Shown: positions 22,531-34,475 of the stretch, in pieces
How the letters are laid out: each line of letters begins with the position of its first letter
Position numbering within the stretch: the stretch's first letter is position 1
DNA from: Prorocentrum cordatum
Taxonomy: Eukaryota > Sar > Dinophyceae > Prorocentrales > Prorocentraceae
DNA: 64,000 nucleotides
Assembly (NCBI GenBank): GCA_963575745.1
Contig: CAUYUJ010022526.1
Span: forward strand, 568,208 to 632,207
Direction: 5' to 3'
Position numbers and translations under genes: made by a program
The notes under the pieces: model-generated
What the model was told of the DNA's origin: nothing
The model's input: only the letters and a program-made list of their open reading frames with translations
Databases searched by the model: none

Positions 22531-23087
22531 GATATGGCGCGGATTTGGCGCACGCGCGCATATCCACAGATCCGTACACGGTGGTGGTTCAAAATAGGTA
22601 TTGTTTGATAATTCCCAGATCCCAATCTATTTCAATCGCCTTCCCATTTCAAGGATCGATCTGCTTCTGCCGCGTTCTGTTATTATCAGGGGGGGCCTGA
22701 GCCCAATCTGCTCTATCCGCCTTCCTACTTCATGTTTTGGCCTACTTCTTCCGACCGACCTGTACAGTGGACACCCATGCCAAGAAACACCCTGCTTGCC
22801 CCCAGGCTGCCTGGGGTTTCTCGGGTTTCGATCGTCCTTCGATGGAACGCGTGACGCCTACCACACCAAACTTCGGTGGATGTCCTGGGGCCTCAGGGTT
22901 GGGCTTCTCGTGGAAGGCTTCTTGTGGTCGGGCCCCCTGCTGTAATCCATGCTGGCGTGCGCGCGACTCGGGATCGATCTGCGCGCGCGGCGGGTCCCCC
23001 TCGCGGTCCCCGTTGCCCCTCGGCTCGGACCTCCGACGGGCTGCTCGTCGCGGGCCCTGAGGCTCGGCCGCGCGCGGAGGAGGGCAG
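22531..23087. other. No recognised gene
   Basis: Mixed DNA with an imperfect palindrome around GGATCCGTGGATATG near 22521. No domain was seen. Confidence 0.35.
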
Positions 23088-23210
23088 GGGGCAGGGGGCA
23101 GGGGGGGAAGGCTTCTCGGAAGCACTCCTTGCTTCTTAGAGGGCGCGGGCCTCGTCTGCAGATGCAGGGCCGGCGCCTCACAAGAAGCAGCCTCCTCCTA
23201 AGAGGCCTCC
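23088..23210. repeat. Repeat E hairpin cluster, copy 2
   Basis: GGAAGGCTTCTCGGAAGC, then GCTTCTTAGAGGG, then CAAGAAGCAGCC and CCTAAGAGGCC pair with one another. The G-rich start and CCCCCCTCCCCC end form outer arms. Confidence 0.65.
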
Positions 23211-23832
23211 CCCCTCCCCCTATCGTCCCCTTCCTGCGCGCAGCCAAGAATGGGGCCGTCGGGAGCGGGCCCCGGATGGAAGGAAGACTGCCCCCTGGGA
23301 GAGGGTCCTCATGGGATTTGGGCGTCTTGGGGTTCAAAATGCTCTGGGACTTGGGCGGCGCAGCGTTCTCGCCCAGCGTCGGCCCCGCCAGGACCACCAC
23401 ACATCGATCTGGTCCGAAAACACAGCAGGCGGGGAAACCTAAGTTTTCGTCCAGAATCTCGATTATTCTGAACGTTTCAATGTAAATCCTAAGATTTGAA
23501 TGGAAATGTTTGGTTTTTATTCAAGTTCTGAGATTATGAATTGCTTAACCCATGATTTCTAAAGCATTTCGCAGGGTGTAGGGCTCGGGCCCGTAATCTC
23601 TTGCGATATCGCATTCTTGCTCGCAGCGTCGGATCTCGGGGCACAGATCCTTTCCCCGTGGCTGGCTCTTCGGCCCGAGTCGTCCTGTGGCGATCCCAGG
23701 GCCCGTCGACGAGGGCCCCCAGAGGCCTGGATGATGATGGCTCAAGATCGCACTGCGCCGCTGGTCAGGTCCAGGGGTTTAGAGCTCAAGCCAGGCCCCC
23801 GCGCGTGTGGCCCTCCAGACGGCCGCCCGGCC
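23211..23832. other. No recognised gene; flank of LINE 1
   Basis: Mixed DNA. No DinoSL relic was found before the first LINE 1 ORF. Confidence 0.35.
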
Positions 23833-24570
23833 ATGGTAGCACAGTGTCCTAGCCACTCCCAGACTCACCCTTGCGGCATGGCTTGCACGCATGCAGCTTG
23901 CCCGCTGTTCGGGGCGCTTCCCGCATCCGCCGATGAACGCGGCAGGTGCAGACGCTGCGGGCAGGTGCTCCCAGGCCACGCTGCCTCCGCGGATGCCGGG
24001 ATGGAGATCGCAGAGACGGACTCCTCGATTGGCGGCGGCAACGACGCAATGGAGGACGAGTCCGGGCTCACGCAGGCTGCTGCCAGACTTGCGGTGGGCG
24101 ACCTGCTGAGCGTGCCGCCCGCCCCAGGGCTGCCGCCCCCCGCTGCGCTGGCGACGGCAGCGGGACTTCAGGCGGCTATCTCGCCCAGAGCGGCCGCCGC
24201 AGCTGGCGCGGAGCCCGCTGCAGCTCCAGGCGTTGCGCGGGTGGCAGCAGAGCCCGCGACACCTTCGCCGTCCCAGGCAGTCCGCACTCCGATTCTCCAG
24301 GATTGACTCGATCAGGAAGTGCTCCAGCACCTCTCGCTCGTAGCCGCAGCGCACGCGGAAGCAGCCAGCCACCTCCCAGTGTCCCTTCCTGAGAGCCTTG
24401 ACAGCCTGAGCGTGCTTTTAGGCAAACTCGGGTACGACTTGACCTCGGAGGACCCCTGGAAGCTCCTCGGCTTCTCACGCTTGGAGGGCCCAGACCCCAC
24501 CGAGCTCAGCATCTCAGCGCGTCTACGCTCCGCCCGATATCTTTTAGCAGCCCCGCGAGAGTTCCACCGG
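23833..24570 (+). pseudogene. LINE 1 ORF1-like, Cys/His-rich N-terminal part
   Basis: ATG 23833 opens a frame with a Cys/His cluster (CGMACTHAACPLF, then CRRCG), a plausible zinc-binding module, followed by an Ala/Pro-rich region. TGA at 24304-24306 interrupts the frame, but the same frame remains coding-like to about 24570 (LLGKLGYDLTSEDPWKLLGF). A nucleic-acid-binding ORF1 role is inferred from position ahead of the endonuclease. Confidence 0.5.
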
Positions 24571-25935
24571 AGGGCCAGTTGCAGCAGCTCGAGGCCCTGC
24601 AGAGCAAATTGACCATGGCCGAGACCCAGTGCATGTTGGAGCTCGGGGAGGTGTTGGCGACGCGACGCAAGATCAAGCGCAGGCGCGTGCCACCACACCA
24701 GGAGCTGGGCTACGACGCAGTGCAGCGCATCCTGCAGAACACCCCCAGCGAGACGAGGCTGGCGACACAGCTCTCGGACATCCTGCGGGTACGCGGCGAC
24801 CGCCTCACCTCGACCTCCGACGCGCGCGGGCTCTCAGATCTGATTGAACGTGGTGATGGGAAATGGCTCGAGGCACTTCGGGGCCACCATTTCGTCGTCT
24901 GGCTGCCATCCGACTCGAACGCCACCACGCGGTGTTTGGCCGCCTACCTCCGTCGAGTGGCTTCCGGTGCCTGCCCCTCCCCTGTCACTTTCATTACCCC
25001 CATCCCGACCCTCAACGGCGAGCTGAGCGTCAACGGCATCACGGACCTATGGAGCACCCCTCTCCTCGCGGATTCGTGGGCGCCCATCGTCAAGGACGTC
25101 ACCTGTGTTCCCTATCCGTTCGAACTGCTCGCCACCGCTGCCAACGGCAACCCCCGTCACTACCGAGAGGGGCTCGGCATCCTTTCTATACGTCGGGACG
25201 GCGCGGTGACCATGCCAACGCTGCTCAAGGTCGACGCGCTGTTCACGGTGGAGGAGAACAGGACGGCCACATTCGACGTGAAGCTCGAGTTTCTCACAGA
25301 CTTCTTGGGGTTTTCTCAGCGGGCATCCTCACCGAGGTCTCCTACAGGTCCCACCGGCGGAGCGCCTCGCACTCCGCGGAGTGCCCGAGGATCGCCGTGG
25401 ACGTCATCATGCCCCAGGGGGCCACGGGCATTGAGTGCATCGCACTCCTCAAGGGACTCCGACGCCAGCACCTCCCGAGGAGCACATTTTACGCTTTCAA
25501 GAGCACCTTCGGCGCCAGCGACTCGCTACTGCTCGAGCTCGGCAACGCCAGCTCCCTTCAACACCGTTGGCCGCTATGCTCACAACTCTATATGTTGGGC
25601 CCGAACCGCGCGCTGCTGTACACCGAAGCCGGTTCCGACACGTGGAAAGAGACGATGCAGGCGCTCTTCCGCCAGGATCCCACCAGCGCCGCCTCACGCC
25701 TGCGGTGCCGGCCATCCTACCACGGCGGCCGCGCGATCGCAACACTGGCCGCCACGCCTACGCTGAAACTTGCCCATCGGCGTCGGGGAGGCAAGGCGCG
25801 CTCGGCGGCGGATTGCATTGCCGAGATCGTCCCCAGGGTCACTTGGGGAAGGACGACTTCCTCGTGCTCGGAATGCTCATGGACCACGCCACCACCAACG
25901 CCGGACCCGCCTACTCGAAAGCAGCGGATCCATAA
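24571..25935 (+). pseudogene. LINE 1 ORF1-like, second part (fragmented)
   Basis: Coding sense continues in frame 0 (24579 to about 25310), for example GHHFVVWLPSDSNATTRCLA and DLWSTPLLADSWAPIVKDV. It then moves to another frame (PRIAVDVIMPQGATGIECIA) and finally to a third near 25840 (GKDDFLVLGMLMDHATTNAG). I do not recognise the fold. The consistent + strand sense and location before the endonuclease suggest it belongs to the same element. Confidence 0.5.
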
Positions 25936-26721
25936 TACCCCCGTGCAGGTGAGTACACGTACGTCCCCGTTCGCGCTGCCGCATCTCTCTCAGTTTCGCT
26001 TCGCGTCCTCGGGAGGTCGCAGGATGAGATCCGTAACTTGTGCGCCGCGCTGCACGGGCGGACCATCCTCGTGGGCCACGAGCACGTCGTGTTGGAGGTG
26101 CTGAACGATTACCTCGATGCAGCGCCAGCAGGGAAACGACCCGAGGGTGAGGCCATAGGTGCCGACCTCGCCCTCGACGCCCACAGGCACCGCATTGTTG
26201 ATGGAATTCATTGTTTCGACGCCAGTGGCGCCCAGGTCTTTGTCACGCACGTCGCCTTTCGGATCCACTCCGAGATCATCTCGGGGCCGGTCGGTTTTGG
26301 CAGCGCGGCGTGGGGGAGGTCCCCGGCCACTGCCTGCTCTACCAGGTATTTTTCTTTTTTCGCTTCCCGACCCCGCTCTGACTCCTACGAGCCATGCTTC
26401 GTCAGGCCACTCCAGGGCTGCCATGGGGACGACCACCGCCTTCCTCGAGCCCCTGGCCGAGCTGTAAATCGCGATCCTTTGCCAGCCGGCCAACATCTGC
26501 GTTCCCCCCTACCGCTTCTGATTTTGCCCAGGCGCGTCGACTTTCTTGCGGAGCAGGCGGCGCACCGTTCTCGACAAGATGTACCACCACAAATGCGTCA
26601 TCAGCCTCATCTTCATCGCGCCTTGGGGCTACTTCCTGAGGGCCTCGCTCTCCCCCGTCTGCGAGATCTGGGCCCCCCGGCCGCGCCCGTGCGGCCGTTG
26701 AGGGATGGCTAATGCACGGGC
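25936..26721. other. Spacer inside LINE 1; no domain recognised
   Basis: Coding-like on parts of both strands but without nameable motifs. It ends just before the endonuclease start. Confidence 0.35.
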
Positions 26722-27930
26722 GACATCACGGTCACCACTTGGAACGCGCAGGCCCTGTTCGCGTCGAACCCGGCGCGGCACGGCCTCAAGGCTGCCTACG
26801 TGCACCGCCAGATGCTCTAGACGGACGTCCTCCTGGTCACCGAGACACATGGGACTGAGACGGGCAATGCCACTTGGCGCCCCCCACCCGGCTGCTCCGC
26901 TTGGTGGTCGCAGGGTCCAGCGGCTGGCCACTCAGGAGTTGGTTTCGTGATGAAGGACGAGTTTCTCCGCAGCTTCGAGCAGCCGCCGCGATTGCATCAT
27001 GCATGGCGGGGTCGCGCTGCTAAGCTATGCTTCCGGGGCTCTCAGGGGGCACTGGATTTGGTTGTGATGTATTTTCCATCCGGCCCCCGTGCCAACCCGT
27101 CAGAAAGTGACCTAGCAGGCGTCCCGCGCAGACGCCGCGCCAGCCTGACCAACTTCCCGGCCGCGCGCGGGCGCGTGCGCCAGCTGTGAGCGAACAACGT
27201 GAAGGACAGGAGCCGTTGCCTGACTGTGCTCGGGGGCGACTTCAACTACGTGGCCCAGGGCGCGGGCAGAGTTTCGCTGGAGACCGCCGTCGACACGGGT
27301 CGTCGCGATGGCCGGGAGGAGGCCCACTTCCAGACCGCGGTGGCGTCGAGCCAAGGCTTGTTCGAGATGTTCCAGGGGGACTTCACGCACTCCTCGGCCA
27401 CAGCCCGTTCGCGGTTGGACCGGGTCTACTTCAACCGCGACGTGGCCGAGCAGTTGGACCGTCGCGTCGCGGCCGCAGCCCTCGAATTGCGTCTGGACCT
27501 ATCCCACCATCGCGCTGTTCGCGTTGCACGTCTCGCGCCGGCCTGGGCAGGCGACCCTGACCGCCCACTCGCGCAGCGTGCAATCCAACATAAGGATACC
27601 CCGATGCGTCTGATGCTGGCGTTCAACGAGGCGCTGACGGCATCCCCAGAGGCCTCGCCGTTCCAGCAGCTCGTCTTGCACAAGGCCTCCACACGCCGGG
27701 CCGCACGCCGGCTGGAGAACGACTTCACGGCCATCTCTGCCGCCCAGAATGCGGAGGACAATATGGGGCTTGTCTTGAAAATGATCCGGGCGATCGAGTG
27801 CGCTCGGCCCTCGGAGGTCTCCATGTGTCTCAGCAGGTATCCGGAGGTCCGACACCACGTCGAGAACCCGTGCGACTTTGACGGCAACTTGTCCCGTAAG
27901 TCAGCCCGACTTCGTCAATTCGCTGTCTAA
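26722..27930 (+). pseudogene. LINE 1 APE-type endonuclease, degenerate
   Basis: Motifs in order: ITVTTWNAQALF (catalytic Asn region), an in-frame TAG at 26818, VLLVTETHG (catalytic Glu), GVGFVMKDEF, LVVMYFPSG, VLGGDFNYV (Asp/Asn), SRLDRVYFN and LSHHRAV. In active endonuclease/exonuclease/phosphatase-family enzymes the last block is normally SDHH-like, so the Asp appears replaced. Frames change near 27190. The enzyme would nick target DNA for target-primed reverse transcription. Confidence 0.7.
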
Positions 27931-28044
27931 CTTGCTCGGAACCACGCCCTGGAAGTGCTTCGCAGTTCTCGGGCCGATCTCACGGGCGAAGACGCTTTCA
28001 AAGCACAGGTTGCACGTCGGAAAGAATACACATATATATATATA

Positions 28045-28047
<3 letters not shown>

Positions 28048-28120
<73 letters not shown>
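28048..28120 (+). repeat. A73 tract preceded by (TA)n inside LINE 1
   Basis: Sixteen bases of alternating TA lead into 73 uninterrupted A. Coding sense of the LINE continues on both sides in the same frame. It could be an expanded microsatellite or the tail of a nested insertion. Confidence 0.9.
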
Positions 28121-28121
<1 letters not shown>

Positions 28122-28123
28122 AC

Positions 28124-29270
28124 GCCTGATTTGTCTTCTCGCTCCTGGCGCGGGCAGCGCGCTCAGCGCCATCCTCAAAGACGACGGCGAGGTGACCGCA
28201 GATTGTCAGGACATGGCTTGCTCGCTGGGTGCACACTGGTCTAAGACCTTCCAGGCGCAGGGTATCAACGGGGAGTTGCTGGACCAGTGGTTGGAGGACG
28301 ACGCGGACACCTGGCCGCTCGCGGACATGGTCAACGCGCGGTTGTCCTGGGCGCGGCTCCGCAAGTCACACTTGGTCCACGCCCTCAAGACCTCGAGCAA
28401 CACGGCCCCAGGCCCTGACGGAATCCCTTTTCTAGCATGACGCCGGCGCGCCAAGGTCTCAGCGTCTCCATTGTTCAACGCGGCGCAGTGCATCCACGGG
28501 AACGGCGAGACGGGCCTCGCCAAGGAGGAAGCCAAGGCGCACGACGCCAGCCTGATGTTCCTCCTCCCCAGGAAGCTTGCCGGCACTCTCCCGACAGGGG
28601 AGGGCTACTTTACGCCCGCGGAAACCCGGCCCCTGAGCGCGGCGACGAGGACAACCGACTGTTTTCGAACGCAGGCCGCGCCGCCATTGAGACAGTTGTC
28701 AGCCGGGGTATTCTGGATATCCAGCACGGCTTCCTCGGCGGCCGCCCCATGCTTGCCGGCCCTTTTGACATGGGCGAGGCAATGCTCCGAGCGGCGCTCA
28801 GAAGCTCAACGGGGGGGGCCCTGCGTTTCGACTTCGCGGCGGCGTTCCCGTCCATCGAGCACGAGTTCATGTTCCGCGTCTTCGATCACCCAGCATGGCC
28901 GGCTTGGCTCAGAGGCTACATCGCCGGTTTGTATTCCGAAATTTCTTGTGCCATCACAATGGGAGGCGCCAGGCATTGTCGCTTCAATGTCACGAGGGGG
29001 GTTCGGCAGGGCTGCCCGTTGTCGCCGCTCCTATTCGCGGCCGCGATCGACATTCTCCTTCGCAGGATCACGCGTCTCCTTCCAGACGGCGTCCTTCGTG
29101 GTTACGCAGTCGACCTGGCGCTCGCAGTCACGGACAGTCGGGCCTGTCTGCCAGTGGCGGAAGGATCTTCTCAGATTTCGAGCGCGTCGCAAGGCTCGCC
29201 CTGAACCTTCGCAAGACGGTCTTCATCCCACTTTTCCCCCACTCTTCTCTACGACCCTCGCGGAGGCGCG
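28124..29270 (+). pseudogene. LINE 1 reverse transcriptase with mutated active site
   Basis: RT blocks in order: NTAPGPDGIPF (~28399), LDIQHGFLGGRPM (~28720), LRFDFAAAFPSIEHEF with the catalytic Asp codon at 28830, TRGVRQGCPLSPLLFAAAID (~28990) and YAVDLALA at 29103. The active-site motif should be YADD; codon 29109-29111 is GTC (Val) where GAC is expected. LNLRKTVFIP follows in another frame. The block order fits a LINE RT; it should be inactive. Confidence 0.8.
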
Positions 29271-30540
29271 GGGGCGCCTAGCCGAGGTCGCCCCGCTTTT
29301 GGGGGCGCTGGAAGTCGCCTCCACAGCAAAATACCTCGGGTACTTCATCGGTCCTGGGAGAGGTCAGTGCACTTGGGACGCCGCTCTCAGGAAATACCAG
29401 GACCGCGCGGAGATCTGGCGACCCTTGCACGTGGGCATGCTGAACACGATCGAAGCGTGCCGGATTTACGCGTCGTCTGTCCTCCTGTTCTGCGCGCAGC
29501 TTGACCCGTTGCCGCCGAATGTTGCCGAAGTCGAAAACAAGGTGCCAAGGTGTTGCGGCGTTTGTTTGTCGGGCCCGGGGATTGGATGCCTTCTGGATTA
29601 CTCAAAAGCCTGACGCGGTCTGGCTTTCCCCGCGAGATTTTCGACGCCCAATCAGCGTCTTTTGCCGCTCGCGCAAGAGTCGCCCTGCATGGAAATTGCA
29701 AAAACAGCGGGCTTCAGGCAACGAGCAGGGCGCGAGCACTTCGGAGCCTTGTCACGGCCACCAACGACAACGCCGCCCGCGTCGTCGATGTTCACGAGTG
29801 GTACCAGAACAAGTTTCTCTTCTCGCTTGAGGACGCCGTCATTCGGACGCACGGAGCGGCCGCGGGCGAGCACGTCTTGCTGGACATCCAGCAGCCCGAG
29901 CACGCGCGGGCGGGGTGGCAGGCCGCAACGGCGCGACTGCTCCGACCGGACTACACCCCCGCAACCTCAGTACATCTCCGGCGCAAGCTACACCAGTGGC
30001 AAGTTCGATTGCCGCCCGGGCACCGGGTGCCACGATGGGTATGGGTTCGCGTCACCCAGACCATCTCGGACTTCGTCGCGCCGAGAGTCATGGCTGCAGC
30101 AGTGCGGACCGCCTGAAATGGCTGGGTGGCCGCACGTTGATTTCAGGGCCGCTCCTCGTGCATCATGGGTTGCGCCGGAGAGGACGCGATTGAGCATTGC
30201 GCGTTCTGCCGCTCCTACCATGGTTGCTGCTCGCGGCACCTGGGCCTCCGGCGCCCGTCGATGGAGCGCGCTCTGGAGGACTTCGTCGGCATCGACTGGT
30301 CCTCGCTGACCTCGCGGGGCAACCCGTCGTTGACGGAGGCGGAGAGGAGCGCTTTGAGGGCGATTTCCATTTACGCCTGGCACATGACGCACGCGCACGT
30401 CCGCCGCGGACACATGGTGGCCGAGGCCGCGAACGCTTTCCGAGGCTACCTTCGCGAGGCCACGCGGCGCCACCCGAGGTCCACGGAGCTGATAGTGAGG
30501 GCTTTCGCCGCGCGGGGCGCGCGGACAACTAGAGGCTGAT
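29271..30540 (+). pseudogene. LINE 1 C-terminal region
   Basis: STAKYLGYFIGPGRG near 29316 is the usual LINE RT thumb-side motif. Downstream, coding sense persists in shifting frames to about 30539 (for example NDNAARVVDVHEWYQNKFLF). Cys/His residues at about 30190 (CAFCRSYHGCCSRH) may be remains of a C-terminal zinc knuckle. No RNase H motif was recognised. Confidence 0.5.
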
Positions 30541-31289
30541 TCCCAGCGTGTTCTGTCTCAGGTTGCCATGTTCTCCCCCCTTTTCCTTCCTCGGCCTCCG
30601 CCTCTTCCTCTGCTTGATCCCCCCCCCCCCGCGCCAATTCGCTTGCGCCGGCGGTCGCGCGGCGGCCGCGCTCCCTAGGAGAGGCGGGTGGATGATTTTT
30701 AGTTCGGTTCACTTCATCAATGCTTTAGTTTATCGTGCCACGTCCGTCCGTACGATTCTCGAAGGCATGTTCCCTTTGCCTTGGCGATGGGGTCGCCTCG
30801 GCTCTTGACGTTTATCTCTTTCGTCCTCCCCTCCTCTCTTGTCTCATGTTGTGTTGGGATGCAGCCCCTTGGAGGTCAAATTCAGCTTTGGCGCTGGTAG
30901 ATCCGTTAAAAGCTGGCATAAGTTGGCGCGCCCGGTCTGGGCTTAATGTAGTTCAATATGGTTCCATCCCGGGCTTACTCCTTGGTTTCATTTGGCCCAA
31001 TCCGGCACAATGGTCTTTGAATCGGGCGGAATCGTTTTTGATCGTTCTTGCGAAGACCCCCCAGGAGGAGCTGCTTGCTCCCTGCGGCACGTTCGCGCCG
31101 CGTTGACGCGGCGGCGACCCCGCTGCAGGCATTCAAGGTCGAAAGCAGCCAGTGGGCCAGGAACGACCACTATGGAACGACCTGTCGATCGAAAGGCCGC
31201 CGCTCGGTCAAGGTTGAACGATGCCGCGCGGTATCAGAGACCAACGCCGCCGTCATCGCGACGCGAAAATGCCGTTGTTTTCCGTTTAA
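30541..31289. other. No recognised gene
   Basis: C-run and mixed DNA after LINE 1. No poly(A) tail marks the element end. Confidence 0.35.
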
Positions 31290-31940
31290 CCCGCATCCGC
31301 AGCAGGAGCAGCAGCAGCAGCAACAGCTGCAGCAGCCAGGGTGGGATGCGCCGAACTCCTCCTGTCGCCTTCGAACCCCCGCCTCCTGAGGCGCGCGCCT
31401 GCTGCGGGCACTTTCGTGCCACCCGCAGGACGGGCAGCCTCCACGTTCCTCGCTCCCGGTCCTCCTCCTCCTCCTCCTCCTCCTCCTCCTCCTCCTCCTC
31501 ATCCTCATCCTCTTCCTCTTCCTTGTTCCTCCTTCCTCCTCCTCCTCCTCCTCCTCCTCCTCCTCCTCGTCCTCGTCCTCCTCTTATTCAATCCTCCTTC
31601 TCCCTTCATCGTCCTTCCTCGCTCCTCCTCGTTTTCCTCCTCCTCCTCTCCCGTCTCTTCCTCCTCCTCCTCTTCCTCCTCCTCGCTTTTCCTCCTCCTC
31701 GTCCTCTTCGCCTCCTCCTCCTCCTCCTCCTCGTCCTCCTCCTCTTCCTGATTCACCCTGATCCTCCCCCCGTTATTATTCCTCCCCCGTATCCCTCCTT
31801 TTCCACATCGCTACCCTCCTCCTCCTCCTCCTCCTCCTCCTCCCTCCTCCTCCTCCTCCTCCTCCTCCTCCTCCTCCTCCTCCCCGCTCTTCCTCCTCCT
31901 CCCTTCTCCCTCCTTCCTCCTCCCTCCTTCCCTCCTTCAC
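31290..31940. repeat. CAG-like then TCC/CTC microsatellite
   Basis: Short CAG runs at 31300-31340, then about 470 bases of TCC/CTC with interruptions from 31465. Confidence 0.85.
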
Positions 31941-32086
31941 AAGAAGAAAAGATACTGGTACGGTCACCCTCCCCTCGTCGTCATGATTGGATGTGTTTCG
32001 AATTCCTGAGCGGAATCCACCCCGGGAGAGTTCCACGGAGTAGCGGTATCGGTATGTTTCCCAAGTTGTGTTTGCACCTGGGATTT

Positions 32087-32219
32087 TGATTCATTGGTTG
32101 ACGCCGCACCGCCGACCCCTTGGGGCGGCAGTAAGAGTGAAAAACGGAGTTTGCGAAACGATTTCTGGGGAATCTTGGGGTTTCAGCTTCTTGGGATTTC
32201 GTCGGGGGCGGTTGGCGGA
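32087..32219. repeat. Dispersed repeat M, copy 2
   Basis: Direct-orientation match to 16318-16450, from GATTCATTGG to GGTTGGCGGA. Confidence 0.85.
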
Positions 32220-32464
32220 ACGCCGCTCTGCTCTTGGGCTTCTCTGGGCTCTCCTGGCAGCACGTTTGATGTCTCCTGGGAGCCGTTTTGAGGCCTCTGG
32301 GAGCCTCTTTTGGGCCTCTCGGGGGCTTCGTGGGAGCCTCTTGGGGGCATATTGGTGGGGCCGAGTGCTCAAAATGTTCATTCGGGTTCCCCCTCTGGGC
32401 CTCCTCTTGGGGCCCCCTCCTGGGTCGTTTTGGGGGCTTCTGGGGCCGTTCTGGGGCCCTCTTG

Positions 32465-32925
32465 GGCCGTCTTGGAGCCCTCTTGGGGGCCTTTTGGGCT
32501 ATCTTGGGTCGATCTTTAAGGCTTCTCGGGCTGTTGTGGGCCTCGTGAAAGCCCAAGAAGCGAATGTGCTAAACATCTACGTTTTCCCTAGGGACTGGGA
32601 CGACTGTTGCTTCTGGAGGGCCTTTTGGGACGCCTCTTGGTGGCTTTGGGGGGCGTCTTGGGGGCCTCTGGGACCGTCTGGAGGCGATCTTGGGCGTCTT
32701 GGAGCGATCTTTCGGTGACTCGTAGCTCTCTTGGACCGTCCGGGAGGCCTTTTGGGGCCCTCTTGGCCCGCTTTGGGGCCCCCTGAGGCTCCAAGGGTGC
32801 GGCCGGCACCTTTGCCCCCCCCACCCCCACCCCCTCCAAACAGGCCAAACCAGGCTCCTGGGGGAGGGGTTTGGAGAGGTGGGAGCATCTCACACGCCGT
32901 GACCCCAAGGGGTCGGCGGATTTCT
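32465..32925. repeat. Dispersed repeat R, copy 2
   Basis: Direct-orientation match to 100-555; the preceding 200 bases have the same TTGGGGGCC-like composition. Confidence 0.75.
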
Positions 32926-32999
32926 CTTCTGAGGAGCTGGCCCCAGTGTTACCCCGGCGGCCCCGTTCCCGACCGTCGACGCCTCCCCGTCGCAACCCT

Positions 33000-33375
33000 C
33001 CCAGTTGCATTACAATCGTATTCGAATGCAGCTGCATCGCATTACATTGCAATCGCATGACATTGCATTGCGTTGCATCGCATTACACTGCATCGAATTT
33101 CAATACAATGCAGTCGCACTTTTTTGCATTGCTTTGAATTGCATTGCATTTAGTCGCATTGATTTACACTGCATTGTACTGGATTGCGTTGCATTGTTTT
33201 GCATTGCTTTGCATTGCCCTGCTTTGCCTTGCTTTGCATTGCTGTGCCTTGCGTTGCATCGCATGTCCATTGCTCGCATTGCTTTGCACTGAGTTGCACC
33301 ACACAGATTGCACCACATACATTGCACAACATTGATTGCACCACCTAGATTGCACCGCATAGACTGCACGAAATT
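33000..33375. repeat. GCATT/GCTTT short tandem array
   Basis: Five- to ten-base units such as GCATTGCTTT repeat for about 370 bases. The reverse complement of this pattern forms the array at 50515-50830 inside channel intron 3. Confidence 0.85.
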
Positions 33376-33740
33376 ATTGTTTTTGATCCACGCTGGCTAA
33401 CATGTTTGTTTCCTCACTCCCATTCCCTCCTCTCAGGGTCCCGATCGATCTGGCTCGATGTCGATGTTGGCCAGCCTGGTCGGATTCGGATAGTTATCTC
33501 ATCGATCCTGTGCGGCCCGATGCTTGCATGGTGCTGCTGTTCATCTTGGCGCAGTCGATCTGATTCGGTTTCGACTCCATGTCGGTCCGACGCACGTTCC
33601 AATATTACCCGGTTTGTCAGTTCGATATATATTGATCTTGCCTCTTGCTTCCCTCCCTCCCTCTCCTCCTCCTCCTCCTCCTCCTCCTTTATTTGCTTTC
33701 CTTGTGAATTGTTCCTACGTGTCGCACCCCCCGACGAGTT
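33376..33740. other. Pyrimidine-rich DNA without a recognised gene
   Basis: Contains a TCC run at 33660-33690 just before repeat L. No domain was seen. Confidence 0.35.
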
Positions 33741-34475
33741 GGTAGGGCGAGCCGGGCGTTTCGCCTGACACTTCCTCACCATTTCTGATAATGAAACTTG
33801 GAATGTGCAAGAGCTTCTCGGATGGAGGGCGGGTCGTTTTCAAAATGTTGTTTTCTCTCTAGGGCCGCGCTCATTCGTTTCAAGATTTCCAGCCGTCTCA
33901 AAGATGGAGGGCGGGGCATTTTCAAAGCGCGGTTCTCGCCTTAGCGCAGCGCACATTCGTCTGAAAACTTTGCAGCATGTTCACGGATGGAGGACGGGCG
34001 GGTTTCAAAGTGTTGTTTTCGCTTTAGAGTTGCGCGCATTCTCTTCAAATGTTTGCAACAATTTCGAGGATGAGTGGCGGTTGTTTTTTCAAGATGTGGC
34101 TCTGGCCCTAGCGCCGCGCACATTCGTGTTGACAGTTGGCGACAGTTTCAAGGGTTCGCATGGTACAAGTCCCAGGATTTACTTTTTCCTTCTGGTTGTC
34201 AGGACCCAACATTCACGTTTATTCTCGGTGCTGAAGTCCCGCGAATGACATTCTGGTACAATTGTGGACTGTCAGGACGCAACAGTCACGTTGATTCGCG
34301 ATTCTGATGAGGATTCTCGGACGGAAGTCTTCCAACGGGGCTCTTCCCGAAATGATAATCAGTTCTTGCAGCGACTCGTGAAGAGGGTACTTGCAGGGAG
34401 GGTTTCTTGCAACCTCGCTGGTGCTTCCCTGGGCTTGCACTGATTCTTCCCCTCCTCCTCCTCCTCCTCCTCCTC
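33741..34475 (+). repeat. Dispersed element L, copy 1
   Basis: Begins TAGGGCGAGCCGGGCGTTTC and ends at a TCC microsatellite after GGCTTGCACTGATTC. The interior repeats a ~110-base module (GATGGAGGGCGGG, TTTCAAA, GCGCACATTCGT) about four times. The opening reads VGRAGRFA-stop; the same peptide frame is kept in copies 2 and 3. Confidence 0.75.

Larger units (their letters stand above)
23833..30540 (+). mobile_element. Decayed non-LTR retrotransposon (LINE 1)
   Basis: Ordered remains on the + strand: zinc-finger/Ala-rich ORF1 region, a second ORF1-like region, APE-type endonuclease, reverse transcriptase and a C-terminal region. Frames change at least six times and there are in-frame stops, so it is a pseudogene copy. 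An A73 tract at 28048-28120 sits between the endonuclease and RT coding parts. No RNase H was recognised. Boundaries are estimates from where coding sense begins and ends. Confidence 0.75.

Noticed and set aside
27878-28178. Poly-Lys or poly-Phe proteins
   Set aside because: Produced by the A73 tract only.
30318-30332. A hairpin of the GCGGG/CCCGC family in LINE 1
   Set aside because: It reads GCGGG-GCAA-CCCGT, so one end base does not pair cleanly; a single imperfect match is expected by chance.
31465-31940. Pro-, Leu- and Ser-rich ORFs over TCC/GGA tracts here and at 36, 38, 45 and 57 kb
   Set aside because: Simple-sequence translations without any flanking domain.
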